Part shown: piece by piece, positions 13,301-20,996 of the stretch
How the letters are laid out: each line of letters begins with the position of its first letter
How positions within the stretch are numbered: the first letter of the stretch is position 1
DNA from: Amphibalanus amphitrite
Taxonomy: Eukaryota; Arthropoda; Thecostraca; Balanomorpha; Balanidae
Assembly: GCF_019059575.1 (NCBI RefSeq)
Contig: NW_024881964.1
Span: 434,001 to 498,000, forward strand
Reading direction: 5' to 3'
Length of the DNA: 64,000 bases
Position numbers and translations under genes: made by a program
Notes under the pieces: model-generated
What the model saw: only the letters and a program-made list of their open reading frames with translations
Database searches by the model: none
What the model was told of the DNA's origin: nothing

Positions 13301-16300
13301 GCTGGCGGCGCCGCAGCAGCGTCAGCAGACCGCGCTGCATCCAGCCGCGCGTCTGCAGACCGCTGGCCACCAGCGCGCCGCCGCCGGACGGCCGCAGGTA
13401 CACGGTGCGCCGCTCCGGCCGGCTGTTGGGACGGAACACGGCCGGACTGAGGTCGTCCTCTGGCTGCGGGTCCAGCGTCACGGCGCCGCGCGCTGCGGTG
13501 AACCCGCACTGGGCGCCGGCGGCCGGCGCGCGCAGCAGCGGCAGCACGGCGGCACGCTGCTGCTGACGGCGCAGCAGCCGGCTGGGCAGCAGGGCGCGCA
13601 GCAGCGTCGAGCGCAGCACCGTCTCCACCTGCAGGACCTGGACGGCCGTGTGGCGCAGGCTCTGCAGTTTGGCCTCGCGGAACACGCCGCGCGTGTCGGC
13701 CACCGTCATACCGATCAACAGGTTCACCGCCATGATGGACATGAGCGCGATGAAGAGCGCCAGCAGCGGCCCGGCGCTGGCGCCGAACCCCGAGCCCAGG
13801 AAGACGTCGTCGTAGTTGTACTCCCCGACCATCATCATGGTCGTGGTGATGTGGGAGACTGGCAGCGTCATGAACGGACCCCAGACATCGTCCTGGCCGG
13901 TCGACGGCGCGCCCAGCAGCACGTGAAAGCCCACCGCGAACCCGATCACCAGCGGCGTCAGCAGCAGCACGAACAGCATCAGCCGGCGCGCCGCGCTCAC
14001 AAACATGTTGATGTAGACGCCGAAGGTGGGGAACCGGCCCAGCATCAGCGTGAGTTCTAGCCAGGCGGTTGGCAGCGTCCACGCCACGGTGTGCTCGAGC
14101 CAGTGGAAGCGGTCGCTGGTGCCGCCGTGGGCCGCCAGCAGCGCGCCAATGAGCATCAGCAGAAGCACCTCCACCCAGTTCTCGAAGCTGCGCACGTACT
14201 GGTGCGGGTCGTGCACCACCTGGAAAACCTCCCGAACGGCCATGATGGCTGCCAGCGGCGCCACACCGACAGCCAGCGCCGTTTGCGCTCCGTCACTGGC
14301 CCGTCCGAGGCGCGCCCAGCAGTAGCCACTGACCATCAGAGTCAGCGCGGCGCACAGCGCCAGGTTGACGTAGTACAGGTGACGCACGCGACACCACTTG
14401 GCGTGCAGGAACGGCTCGACGGCGTCGTGTTTGAGCAGGTGGAACTGCTGGCTGGCCACGACGGCGGCCAGCAGACGGTCCTCGGTGGCCGGCGAGCCGC
14501 CGCAGAAGGCCGAGAACGTCACGCTCACCTCCAGCGTGCTACTCTCGAGCGGCGCGTCGTTGGTGGTGACGCAGCTGTCGAGCGCGGCCGGCACGGCGTC
14601 CGGCGCGCGCTGCAGCAGCGCCAGCAGTGTGGCCGCGTCCACCGCGGCGCCGGCGGCCAGTAGCGGTCGAGCCGTGTCCGGTCCGGCGGCCAGCGCCAGC
14701 GGCGGCCGACCGGCGCTGTTGGCGCGCTGCAGGCAGGCCGGACTGAGCCGCAGCGCCAGCAGCGTGGTCAGTCCGCTGCCCGACTGGACGGCCTCGTGCA
14801 GTGGGCTGTTGCCGGCCGAGTCGGCGCGGCCGCAGTCGGCGCCGAGCTGCGCCAGCGCGGCCAGCGCCGCCGCGTGGCCGGCGCCGGCGGCTAGGTGACA
14901 GGCCGAGCGGCCGGCGCTGTCCGTCTGCTCCAGATCGGCTCCGGCAGCCACCAGCAGGCGCGCCAGCCGGCCCGTGGTGGTGGCGTCCAGCCGGCCTGCG
15001 GCGGCCAGCGCGTGCAGCGCCGTGCGCCCGTCGGGGTCGGCGCGGCGCGGGTCGGCGCCGCGGCTCAGCAGCAGCGCCGTCAGCGCCACGTCGCCGGCGG
15101 CCACGACAGCGTGCAGCAGCAGGTTGGGTCGGAACTGCGTGACGCCGCGCCACCGACCCTTCAGCGGCACGGCCATCAGCGGCGCGCTGAGGTCGGCGCC
15201 GCGCTCCAGCGCGCGCACCGCCCGCCGCCGGTCGCCGCTCATACAGGCGCGGAACAGCTGCTCCTGGGGGCTGAGCGCGCCGCCGACGGCGCTGTCCAGC
15301 TCGTCCCGACAGCGGCGGCCGGCGGTGCGCCGCAGCGCCGGAGCCCGCTGCATGACTCCTCCGACACCAACCGAAACACACTACACACTCTCAGACAGGT
15401 CCGCCGCCTCCACTGTCACTCTGCGCGCCTCCTCGGTCGACTGATGGCACGCTATCGGCGCTCCCAGCGCAAACTGACACGTACCGGCCTGACTCAGTCG
15501 CCGCCGCGCCGGTCTATCGAGCCGTTATCGTGTCGCGTTGGCTCTCCATTTCTGTCGGTACACTGACGCACGGACCACTTCATACACTCGGAACTACGCT
15601 GGTCGGTGTGTGGGTTTGATGCAGCACACAGGACCGTGTAAGGCTGTGTCGGGGGCTGTGCCATATTATGCCAACTACCAGGCCGTAGCACCACATTGAC
15701 AGACATAGCTGTCTAACATTTATGCGTTGTTCGCATTTTTCGTCCTTATTCGCATGTCTTAACGGCTAACGCCGACCTTTGCTTTTTCGAATGTTGTGTA
15801 GGATAAGTAGAGAGACCTTTTGCTTTATGAACTGTGAAGTCGCTGTCTTTGGACCTGTTCAATGTTCGGTTTCTGCTCTTGTCTGTCGTGCTTCTTCTGG
15901 CCGTTCCTGCTCAGTCTCTGCGCTCTTCTTGTCTGCTTCTTTTCGGTCTCTTGTCTCCATGCCTCCCGCCAGTGCCGCTTGTCCACCGTGGCCTTCCGTC
16001 AGGTTACCGAACCAATGAACCGGTTACTATCGCGACGCCACTCTAAACTGTCACCACTGTTCCCGGCACACCCGTCACACCGCCGCTATCGGCCGGATAC
16101 AGTCAGCCCCCAGCTCCACCTTCTTCTGCGGAGTCTCTGATGTCATTTCAGTTACCTGCTTATCGGCACTGGACACTGAATGGAACGCCACCTCTCTCAC
16201 ACCCGTCAGAATAGACACTGAAGTATCCGAAACCACAATCCACCGTTACGCCACGATGCCATGTCACGCGGCGGTGTTTGCGTCTGACAGTGGGGGCGAG

Positions 16301-17480
16301 ACTACCGACCGTCTTGGCATGCCTCCTCCACGCGCCGCGCCCCTCCCGACTGGACAAACACCCCACCGGGCCACGCGGACGATTGACACACAAGGTCGAG
16401 CAGAGTCCACCTCACACGCAGCGCCGGGCCGGAGTGTGGAGGAGTGCGCTGTGCGAGCCGGCCGTACCGTTAGGCGCCTCCGGGTCACGGGAAGCGGTAA
16501 ATGGGGAACCACCCACCATCTGTTCTGTGGTACCGCTCGGCGTTCACTTACTTACCAGGCGCTGACGGACGGACACCGCCATTTCTGTTGGTGTTGTGGG
16601 GTTGCACCGACGGCAGTATGCTGTGCGCAACGAGAACGTAGAAATAGAATGGGGGGATGTTTCGCTAAAACTCCACTTAACTCCCTTCCAATGCAACGTC
16701 GCATGAATTTCTTTAACCGAATTCTCAGTATCATGCACGTAGCGCTGTTTGGCAGTCATGCTTTTGAAACAGGGTTTAATTCAGGTCACCAGCGTGACTT
16801 CATAGCTGGAGTGGCCAGTTTTTAACGGATCAGGGCGGGCAACTGTAACTCGCAGCTGTTCGCTGCTGACCTGCTGACCCATGACGATTAACTTTTATGA
16901 TTAATTAGATAAGACAAACAATTAGAGACGAGGCGCAAACTAAGTACTTTCGGGAGAATTTGTGCCAGTTATCGGCGGATGCTTTTGCGTACAAAGTTTA
17001 ATTTGTATTTTTAGATACTAGACAGGTATAAGACGAAAGAACTTTCTTGTTCGTGCTAACGTGTTAGCCTCAGCGTCACAGTCGCAGTCGACTATGCTAT
17101 CGGAAGAAAATCGGTTAGGTTTCCCACTGCGTGTCGTCGTCTCAGAACGGATGTTTTGACGGTCCCGTCCCCTCTGCGTTTGCTCTGACTAGTGACTCAG
17201 TAGTTATTGGATAAGGTGGTCCAATCCGATAATTCTGACCAGGCCGACTATCAGTCGAGCATAGACGCTGTGGACCAAGGGATCCGTATGGTTCGCCTAA
17301 CTACAAGACGGACTATGGGCAGTTGTCAAACTTGTGAGATAGTATTGATTGACCTGTGGTTTGTGGGCTGATACTAACCGACATTTCTTTGTTCCGTTGC
17401 AGAAAGAGTGGCGTGAGGACTTTCCCAATTTTAAGAAGAAGGTGGCGCGCTGCGTGCGGCGGAGTCAAGAGGAGTGCTGA
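1288..17480 (+). CDS. UBE2G1: Ubiquitin-conjugating enzyme E2 G1 (five exons)
   Basis: This E2 enzyme takes ubiquitin from E1 as a thioester and passes it on with an E3, mainly building chains in the cytosol. Coding exons are 1288-1333, 7145-7247, 7873-7970, 8393-8571 and 17403-17480. All junctions are GT-AG and the phases join into 167 aa (human UBE2G1 has 170). The UBC fold is complete: LNKNPVDGFSAGLIDDND, the PPDTLFEGGFFKAHL strand, RPPKMKFITEVWHPN, then the active-site cysteine at residue 90 in GDVCISIL. The acidic insert EPGDDTYGYEKASE (about residues 97-110), typical of the UBE2G/UBE2R group, follows. The C-terminus ends RRSQEEC. Phe replaces the usual Tyr at the exon 2/3 join. Introns 1 and 4 are loaded with transposons, and intron 4 holds an antisense TRPA-like gene. 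Identity is very secure. Confidence 0.97.
1334..3880. other. UBE2G1 intron 1, 5' part: nothing recognised
   Basis: AT-rich intronic sequence. I see no coding exon, RNA gene or clear transposon ends. Confidence 0.6.
3881..4226. mobile_element. Diverged, truncated TTAA-type element end
   Basis: The right side (from about 4060) resembles the last 160 bp of the TTAA elements at 24855-25728 and 28169-29054: the GGGTATCA, GGGGCGAA and G/C hairpin blocks occur in the same order. It ends at GGGGAGAG just before TTAA (4227-4230). No matching left end is visible, so this is an old or broken copy. Confidence 0.5.
4251..5718. repeat. Dispersed repeat, copy 1 (interrupted by a TTAA element)
   Basis: 4251-4703 plus 5700-5718 form one repeat that recurs, inverted and uninterrupted, at 52348-52822. 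The two copies align closely, for example around CTTCACAAAGATGTTAGTAT. Here it is split by the 4708-5695 element. Its class is unknown and no protein is encoded. Confidence 0.8.
4708..5695. mobile_element. TTAA-type non-autonomous element (piggyBac-like)
   Basis: 988 bp bounded by TTAA at 4704-4707 and 5696-5699. Both ends begin CCCTATTCCTGGCGGG and lead into G-run/C-run hairpins. At the left end the CTGGCGGG core occurs twice before the G run. The interior is rich in AGGTCA/TGACCT half-sites and has no transposase. The empty site at 52366-52369 shows a single TTAA, so the TTAA duplication is directly supported. The link to piggyBac rests on the TTAA target and the CCC-starting ends. Confidence 0.85.
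5809..7105 (+). mobile_element. Tc1/mariner-type transposon, degenerate
   Basis: A 1297-bp element flanked by TA (5807-5808 and 7106-7107) with perfect 25-bp terminal inverted repeats starting CAGGGTGGGGCAGAAAG (5809-5833 and 7081-7105). It contains a decayed transposase gene in the forward direction. Its 3' end is only 39 bp upstream of UBE2G1 exon 2. The perfect ends with a broken gene suggest either recent mobilisation in trans or moderate age. Confidence 0.93.
5963..7086 (+). pseudogene. Tc1/mariner-type transposase pseudogene
   Basis: The gene once encoded a DDE/D transposase that cuts at the element's terminal repeats. A helix-turn-helix remnant (SRSVAKQLGVAVKTVC, about 6020-6070) is in one frame and is interrupted by stops. 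A catalytic-core remnant continues in another frame from 6199. Visible core motifs are a first Asp in FCWSNDNMF, a second in VFVQDGAP and a third in SPDLNPMDF, with 37 residues between the last two (a DD37D-like spacing). An in-frame TGA at 6658-6660 breaks the core just before VFVQDGAP. At least three stops and one frameshift make it non-functional. Confidence 0.85.
7122..7126 (+). promoter_or_regulatory. Candidate branch point of UBE2G1 intron 1
   Basis: CTAAC lies about 20 nt upstream of the exon 2 acceptor (tgtttcag), inside the 39-bp stretch left between the mariner element and the exon. This is inferred from consensus and distance only. Confidence 0.4.
7145..7247 (+). CDS. UBE2G1: UBE2G1 exon 2
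   Basis: Codes for ELNKNPVDGFSAGLIDDND through IIGPPDTL. The acceptor is tgtttcag and the donor gtaagt; the exon ends in phase 2. Confidence 0.96.
7248..7872. other. UBE2G1 intron 2
   Basis: A 625-bp intron. I see no repeat ends, RNA gene or alternative exon. Confidence 0.7.
7873..7970 (+). CDS. UBE2G1: UBE2G1 exon 3
   Basis: Codes for EGGFFKAHLYFPKEYP and RPPKMKFITEVWHPN, the central beta sheet just before the active-site loop. The acceptor is tttttcag and the donor gtaagt. Confidence 0.96.
7971..8392. other. UBE2G1 intron 3
   Basis: A 422-bp AT-rich intron. Nothing is recognised besides the splice signals. Confidence 0.7.
8393..8571 (+). CDS. UBE2G1: UBE2G1 exon 4 (active-site exon)
   Basis: Carries catalytic Cys90 (GDVCISILHEPG), the acidic insert, ERWLPVHTVETI and ISMLADPNDESPANVDAA. 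It ends in phase 0 at the donor gtgagt. The last bases of the exon and the donor region recur in the adjacent minisatellite. Confidence 0.96.
8563..8795 (+). repeat. G-rich 77-bp minisatellite copying the exon 4 boundary
   Basis: Three units start at GACGCCGCC 8563, GACGTCGCC 8640 and GACGCCGCC 8718, a period of 77-78 bp. The first unit is the real end of UBE2G1 exon 4 plus its donor. Later units read GCCGTGTTAC, where the true boundary reads GCCGTGAGTGTTAC, so they lack a usable donor. Each unit has GGGAGGGGTAAGGG blocks that could form G-quadruplexes in RNA or DNA. Confidence 0.85.
8817..10019. mobile_element. TTAA-type non-autonomous element in UBE2G1 intron 4
   Basis: 1203 bp between TTAA at 8813-8816 and 10020-10023. 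The left end is CCCGCGACCTGGTGGGGG with a CTATTTTTTG loop before a C run. The right end has the end motif twice (outer GCGCGGG, inner CACCAGGTCGCG) and the matching CAAAAATAG loop. The interior has many TGACCTGACC blocks and no coding potential. A reverse-oriented relative lies at about 21000-22457. Confidence 0.82.
9131..9132. other. Paralogous empty site for the 21548-22140 element
   Basis: Here the repeat reads ACTGC-TA-TCTCGG without interruption. The inverted copy near 21546/22141 carries a 593-bp insertion flanked by TA at exactly this point. Confidence 0.85.
10024..10782. other. Intron 4 spacer between two TTAA elements
   Basis: Contains several GCGCGCTGAAT-like and GCGCGTTTAA-like motifs in both orientations around 10050-10255, perhaps an old foldback element. 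The rest is unremarkable and no exon was seen. Confidence 0.45.
10787..11979. mobile_element. TTAA-type non-autonomous element in UBE2G1 intron 4
   Basis: 1193 bp between TTAA at 10783-10786 and 11980-11983. Both ends start CCCGCGCC and carry a G-run/C-run hairpin with the same loop, GTGTTTGAACAC on the left and GTGTTCAAACAC on the right. The right end again has the outer motif duplicated (AGCCGGGCGCGGG outside AGCAGGGCG). The interior contains AGGTCA-type half-sites. A truncated relative lies in the alpha-tubulin intron. Confidence 0.83.
11984..12443. other. Region 3' of the nested channel gene
   Basis: This is the 3' flank or UTR side of the minus-strand channel gene. No clear AATAAA on the minus strand and no transposon ends were seen. 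Confidence 0.5.
12444..15353 (-). CDS. TRPA-like cation channel, intronless, nested in UBE2G1 intron 4
   Basis: A 969-aa membrane channel. Residues 28-58 and about 75-240 form five or six ankyrin repeats (for example SAGRSACHLAAGAGH and SAGNSPLHEAVQSG). Six hydrophobic segments follow: S1 near 328-346, S2 358-377, S3 393-408, S4 422-438, S5 457-480 and S6 527-551. The pore region is about 500-516 with MMMVGEYNYDD, and S6 is followed by NLLIGMTVADTRGVFREAKLQ, a TRP-box-like stretch. Few ankyrin repeats and this pore point to the TRPA group of arthropods (pyrexia/painless-like), typically heat or irritant sensors in the plasma membrane. The tail is Arg/Pro-rich, has three imperfect AHAVDGG-EGRGQ repeats (about 773-840) and a likely coiled coil (about 902-957). 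The start is the first in-frame ATG. The subfamily is inferred and the function untested. Confidence 0.88.
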   Translation of the reverse strand: MQRAPALRRTAGRRCRDELDSAVGGALSPQEQLFRACMSGDRRRAVRALERGADLSAPLMAVPLKGRWRGVTQFRPNLLLHAVVAAGDVALTALLLSRGADPRRADPDGRTALHALAAAGRLDATTTGRLARLLVAAGADLEQTDSAGRSACHLAAGAGHAAALAALAQLGADCGRADSAGNSPLHEAVQSGSGLTTLLALRLSPACLQRANSAGRPPLALAAGPDTARPLLAAGAAVDAATLLALLQRAPDAVPAALDSCVTTNDAPLESSTLEVSVTFSAFCGGSPATEDRLLAAVVASQQFHLLKHDAVEPFLHAKWCRVRHLYYVNLALCAALTLMVSGYCWARLGRASDGAQTALAVGVAPLAAIMAVREVFQVVHDPHQYVRSFENWVEVLLLMLIGALLAAHGGTSDRFHWLEHTVAWTLPTAWLELTLMLGRFPTFGVYINMFVSAARRLMLFVLLLTPLVIGFAVGFHVLLGAPSTGQDDVWGPFMTLPVSHITTTMMMVGEYNYDDVFLGSGFGASAGPLLALFIALMSIMAVNLLIGMTVADTRGVFREAKLQSLRHTAVQVLQVETVLRSTLLRALLPSRLLRRQQQRAAVLPLLRAPAAGAQCGFTAARGAVTLDPQPEDDLSPAVFRPNSRPERRTVYLRPSGGGALVASGLQTRGWMQRGLLTLLRRRQQQPADQHLERLLDALLAELSRPSSVTDEELLVLTRAAWAETPSGVSPPERAPWAEPSSAVAAPPAPSPGGVLQTASSKTDRLPPDPQLPHPVDGGTAGEGRGQERPAPDSAHAVDGGAAREGRGQASSTPEPAHAVDGKTKAGKGQAKPVPNPPESDRATASKHPAQDSRISSTQPRPPTDTPRVRKTGDRLGASPDAAAVAGTGTGPPRRPGRAERRRERWRKEALAQRDATVALCQKLNTVLVSVGDLSRKVTTLQRRLAVGDALTQTAARNSSVQRPAPGVR
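12840..13035 (-). repeat. In-frame tandem repeat in the channel's C-terminal tail
   Basis: Three coding units of about 20-23 residues share HAVDGG-A-EGRGQ (the third degenerates to AVDGKTKAGKGQ). On the + strand GTCCACTGCGTGCGCC and CCTGTCCTCTGCCTTCTC recur. This suggests slippage-driven growth of a disordered tail. Confidence 0.75.
15354..17402. other. Intron 4 of UBE2G1, upstream of the channel gene
   Basis: This must contain the minus-strand channel's promoter and 5' UTR and the 3' end of UBE2G1 intron 4 (acceptor ttccgttgcag). No core promoter motif stands out. Short open frames, including a Leu-rich one near 15834-16046, lack codon or splice support and were not called. Confidence 0.5.
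17403..17480 (+). CDS. UBE2G1: UBE2G1 exon 5 and stop
   Basis: Codes for KEWREDFPNFKKKVARCV then RRSQEEC and TGA, the C-terminal helix of the UBC fold. It joins exon 4 in phase 0 across an 8831-bp intron. No ordinary exon search from exon 4 alone would find it nearby. Confidence 0.95.
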   Translation, partial: KEWREDFPNFKKKVARCVRRSQEEC

Positions 17481-18649
17481 GTGGTGTTGCCGGCCCGAGG
17501 ACCTGCTGCACTGGTGCGTGTCCTTCCAGCCGGCCAGCCGGCGGTGGCGGCAGGCGGGCCCCGTGCGCCGGTGCCGGCCCCGTCCACCCCCTGTATATCG
17601 TACCGTCAACCATGTGTCAACGCACGGAAACATGACGACCTGTGAATTAGCAACGGTGCTGAAATTTTTAGTCTCCTTTGATCGTGAACGCGCTGGTACC
17701 CCAATGTGATTCCAGGTTGGTAAACCTCCCGTTAGATTTATCGCGTGGTTTCTTTTTCACGGCTCCGCTGAGTGTTAAATCGGCTGTGGAACATGCGTGC
17801 TGCGTTGGCCGGAAATGAAGCAGCTCGGAGGATGGTCCCGTGTTTGATGTCGTTGAACGTGTTGCAGGCGGCCCCGTGGAACTGCGCTGTGATAGGACGA
17901 TCGCTGGGGCCGGGCGGGCCGGCCGCCGCTCGCCCCTGGTCGCTGGCTAGTAGTCGGGGCCCGGCGCGCGACGGCGGCAGGAGGACCGTGCCGACGACCG
18001 ACGGACGACGGACGACGGACCGACGTACGGACGGACGGAGGGCGGAGGACGGCGCGAACGGAGACGGACGGCGGACGGAGGGGACGGCACGGCGCTCGAC
18101 CGGAGCCACGGCGGAGGGACAGGGACGGGACAGCCGGGAGCGGTGAGTGGGACAGCTGGGACGGAGTGCGGGGACGGACCGACGGACTGGGCAGTGCTGG
18201 GGGGTCCAGGAGGCGGCCGACGGGCGGTCTCGACCGCCGGCGCCGGCCAGCCGACTCGTCTTCTCGCGGCTCGCCGGCCGCCTGGTGACGGCAGCCGTCA
18301 CTCGAAACTGTGGACTCAGCCGCCAGATGGCAGTGAGCGTGCGGTGTGGTGAGTGCCGAGCGCGTGGCGTCGTCTTCTTACCTCAGTGTGGGTGTGAGTG
18401 TTCGTGTCTTGTTGCGTGCTTATTTCGCCGACTGGGGAGGGCTGGTGGCCGGCAGGCTCGGATTGCTGAACAGAATCATCAGGCGCGATCTGTGGCATAA
18501 AATAATCTCTGCATTTGAGCTCGTTATTGGTCGTTTTGGTTTGGAAATAAATAGAAAGGTTTACGAGGAAGGTAATTGCTCTCGCCTACCCTTGCCGCAT
18601 GTGTACATGCCTGTATGTAGTGGGGTATTTTATTTTCGGTGTGAATAAA
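17481..18649 (+). other. Probable UBE2G1 3' UTR with GC-rich GACGGACG tract
   Basis: No coding exon is recognised. 17990-18180 is a GACGGACG-rich, CpG-rich low-complexity tract. AATAAA occurs at 18546-18551 and 18644-18649, and either could end the UBE2G1 transcript. The GC-rich part might instead be a promoter or first exon of something else; a donor-like GGTGAGTG lies near 18142. Confidence 0.45.
18546..18551 (+). terminator. Candidate UBE2G1 polyadenylation signal
   Basis: AATAAA about 1.1 kb after the stop codon. A second AATAAA at 18644-18649 is an alternative. No transcript evidence is available. Confidence 0.4.
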
Positions 18650-18964
18650 GTAAGAATTTGTTCTTCCTACTGTAAATCGCTATTGACAAAAGCCTTGGTT
18701 TCTTCCGTTTCCTCTCTTGATTTGTGTTATGTTGTCCTGATGGCCTGTACCTTTCTCATTCGGTGGCAGAGGCTTCGAGACTGGAGGCAGCTTATCGTTT
18801 GCCTTCCAATTTCCTGTTGAGCCAGCCGGCAGTTTGCAAGGAAGGATCACACTAAGCTCGAGAGGACCGTGCCACCATCTTTCTCCTGTCCTAGGACCTT
18901 TAATTGGGTAGCATCGGCTTCCTTTCGTCGGGGACAATACGCTCGTTTTTTCGCGAAGCTTTAA

Positions 18965-20061
18965 CCCTCGCGGGCCCGGGGGGCGTTTTTCGCCCCCCCC
19001 CTGGCGAATATTTGCGATAGCTCCCGAACGCTTAGGGATAGGAAAGCGAAACTTTCGGTACCTTTTCTCCAATCAATTTGATATCGTCTGAAGTAAAAAA
19101 TTTGGACCTAGCCCCCTTGATGACGTCACAGGGTCGATTTTTCAAGACCCCTGCACGGCAAACTTCGTGGTCACAGACGCAAACTTCAAATAGCTGCTAA
19201 AAATAGAGTTTTAGAGCTAAAGACAAATTAGGAGCACGGTTGTGTAGCGTTTGTCCTAGAGAAAAATAGAAAAATAGTGTTGGTAACCTGAGGTCAGAGG
19301 TCAGGTCAACGACCCCGAAATGTGGTTTTAGTTTTTCGCAAATAACTTCGACAAAAATGGTCCTAGAGCTACGACAGTGGTACCATCGCATTCGTCTTGT
19401 CAATCCGCGTCGAATGATATATATTTTGTTTGGAAAAGGTCAAGTTTTATCTAGCATCTATTTTCCTCTAAGCCTTCATTTAGAGCTTCTGGATGGCAAA
19501 ATTGTCTTATTTATTATTACTAACTTGAATCAGTGAAATAGCCTCTAGCAAGGATACTTTTCTGTGACTTTGACCTTTGGGCAGCCTTGTATCGTAAGAT
19601 TAACCACAAATAGGGAATTGATAAGCCTCAAAACATTTCAAAACATCTTGGAAGTTAGCACGCAAGATGTACGAAAAAATGCAAAGTTTGAGGACAATTT
19701 TGAGCGTGACCTTGACCTTGACCTTTGATTTTGAGCACAGGTTCGGAATTCTCAGATTCTCTTCATTCGTTTGACACCCAATTTTGCCGGTTTGATGCAT
19801 CCTGCCGTCCTCTAGAACGCTAACTTTGAGAACACTACACATGTGCCGGTTTTTGCCTTTGACCTTGACCTCTGACCTTGAAAATTGACCTTAGGTAAAA
19901 AATGTTAGGTGCTTTAGAATCGTCTCGTAAGGACCTTTCGTTTGGTATCGCTTTTGTTTCCGTAACTCCCTTATTTACGGAGTTAGACAGGAGGGGGGGG
20001 GGGGCGAAAAACGCCCCTCCCCGGGCTGCGGTGGTTGGGATTACCCCCGGGCCCGGCCGGG
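18965..20061. mobile_element. TTAA-type non-autonomous element
   Basis: 1097 bp between TTAA at 18961-18964 and 20062-20065. The left end is CCCTCGCGGGCCCGGGGGG, with hairpin loop GCGTTTTTCGCC. The right end carries the matching GGCGAAAAACGCC loop and an extra outer copy of the GGGCCCGG end. The interior has AGGTCA half-sites and the ATCGAATGATATATAT-type block shared with the 4708 element. Confidence 0.8.
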
Positions 20062-20065
20062 TTAA

Positions 20066-20452
20066 CTTGATCAGGGGCTGAACGGCCAGGGACGGGTCCA
20101 ACGGACCCTCCTGTGCGCTAGCGGCTGGCAAAACAACAATACAGACGAAGATTAACACATCCTGGTCGGGTGAGGGATTGATGCCGCCCCTCGACGTCTT
20201 TTTTCGCGATTGTTTGGTTGGGACGCATCGGCAATAGCTGAAAGTTGGCATACTTTGACATTTCATTTGAGCCGGATATTATGACAACCGCATTTTCAGG
20301 TCAGGTTAGGTCACCACTCTATGACGCCATGAGTAAATCTCTGCGCGGTCCTAAATGTCGGTCGCAACCTCACAACGGGGAATATCATACAGGAAGATAA
20401 AATTCAAAGCGCATGGTAACCTACTCAGAGTAATCACAAGTTCAATAGGTAT
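20066..20452. other. Short spacer between elements
   Basis: A few AGGTCA half-sites near 20298. No gene or clear element ends. Confidence 0.5.
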
Positions 20453-20849
20453 TAGAGGTGGCAAAATGTGGACCCGAGGACCCGGTCCAAAGAACCAGTC
20501 TGGACCCATATGGGTCCAGACCGGTTCCTGGAAATTTTATGACGGGTCCAACCGGGTCCTGCCATAAACTATACATCTTGCACACTACACATTATTGCAA
20601 ATATGAAGTGAATTAAGTGAATGTTTATTTGCACACAGTAGCTCATGAGTATTCCCAATTGGAAATATGTAGACTGTTTTATATGATGCCACTAATGATA
20701 CCTACAAGTAGTTTGTATTAATTGACTTTTGGGGAACGGGTCCAACTGGTTCCGATTCCAACTAAGACCGGGTCCGACTGGTTCCAGAAAGGTCCAGCCG
20801 GGTCTGGTTCGAGTCTGGTTCCCAAAATTTTCATCTTTTGCCACCTCTA
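20453..20849. mobile_element. hAT-type non-autonomous element with 8-bp target duplication
   Basis: 397 bp with terminal inverted repeats TAGAGGTGGCAAAA (left) and its complement (right). It is flanked by the exact 8-bp direct repeat ATAGGTAT at 20445-20452 and 20850-20857. The interior is full of GGGTCC/GGACCC and GGTTCC motifs and has no coding capacity. The 8-bp duplication and TAGAGGTG ends fit the hAT superfamily. Confidence 0.9.
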
Positions 20850-20996
20850 ATAGGTATCTTGAATTTTTCATAAAGGTCTCCAGGTTCAGGTCGTTCACGT
20901 TACTAGCAATAATTCAATGGGCGACTATAAAGGCCTGACTACACTATGCGTTTTTTTTACGCGCGTTTTTTTGCGTGTTTGCGTTTTTTCGCAATA

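Noticed and set aside
12604..14060. Long plus-strand open frames opposite the channel gene
   Set aside because: They are antisense shadows of a GC-rich coding region. They lack domains, while the minus frame has ankyrin repeats and six membrane segments.
13138..15381. Other long minus-strand frames in the channel gene
   Set aside because: Shifted readings of the same GC-rich exon, Ala/Arg/Pro-rich without motifs.
15834..16046. Leu-rich, signal-peptide-like small protein
   Set aside because: Hydrophobic by composition only. No promoter, splice or family support.
20740..20830. tRNA-like GGTTCGAGTC motif
   Set aside because: It is part of the GGGTCC/GGTTCC array of a hAT element, and no cloverleaf can be drawn.
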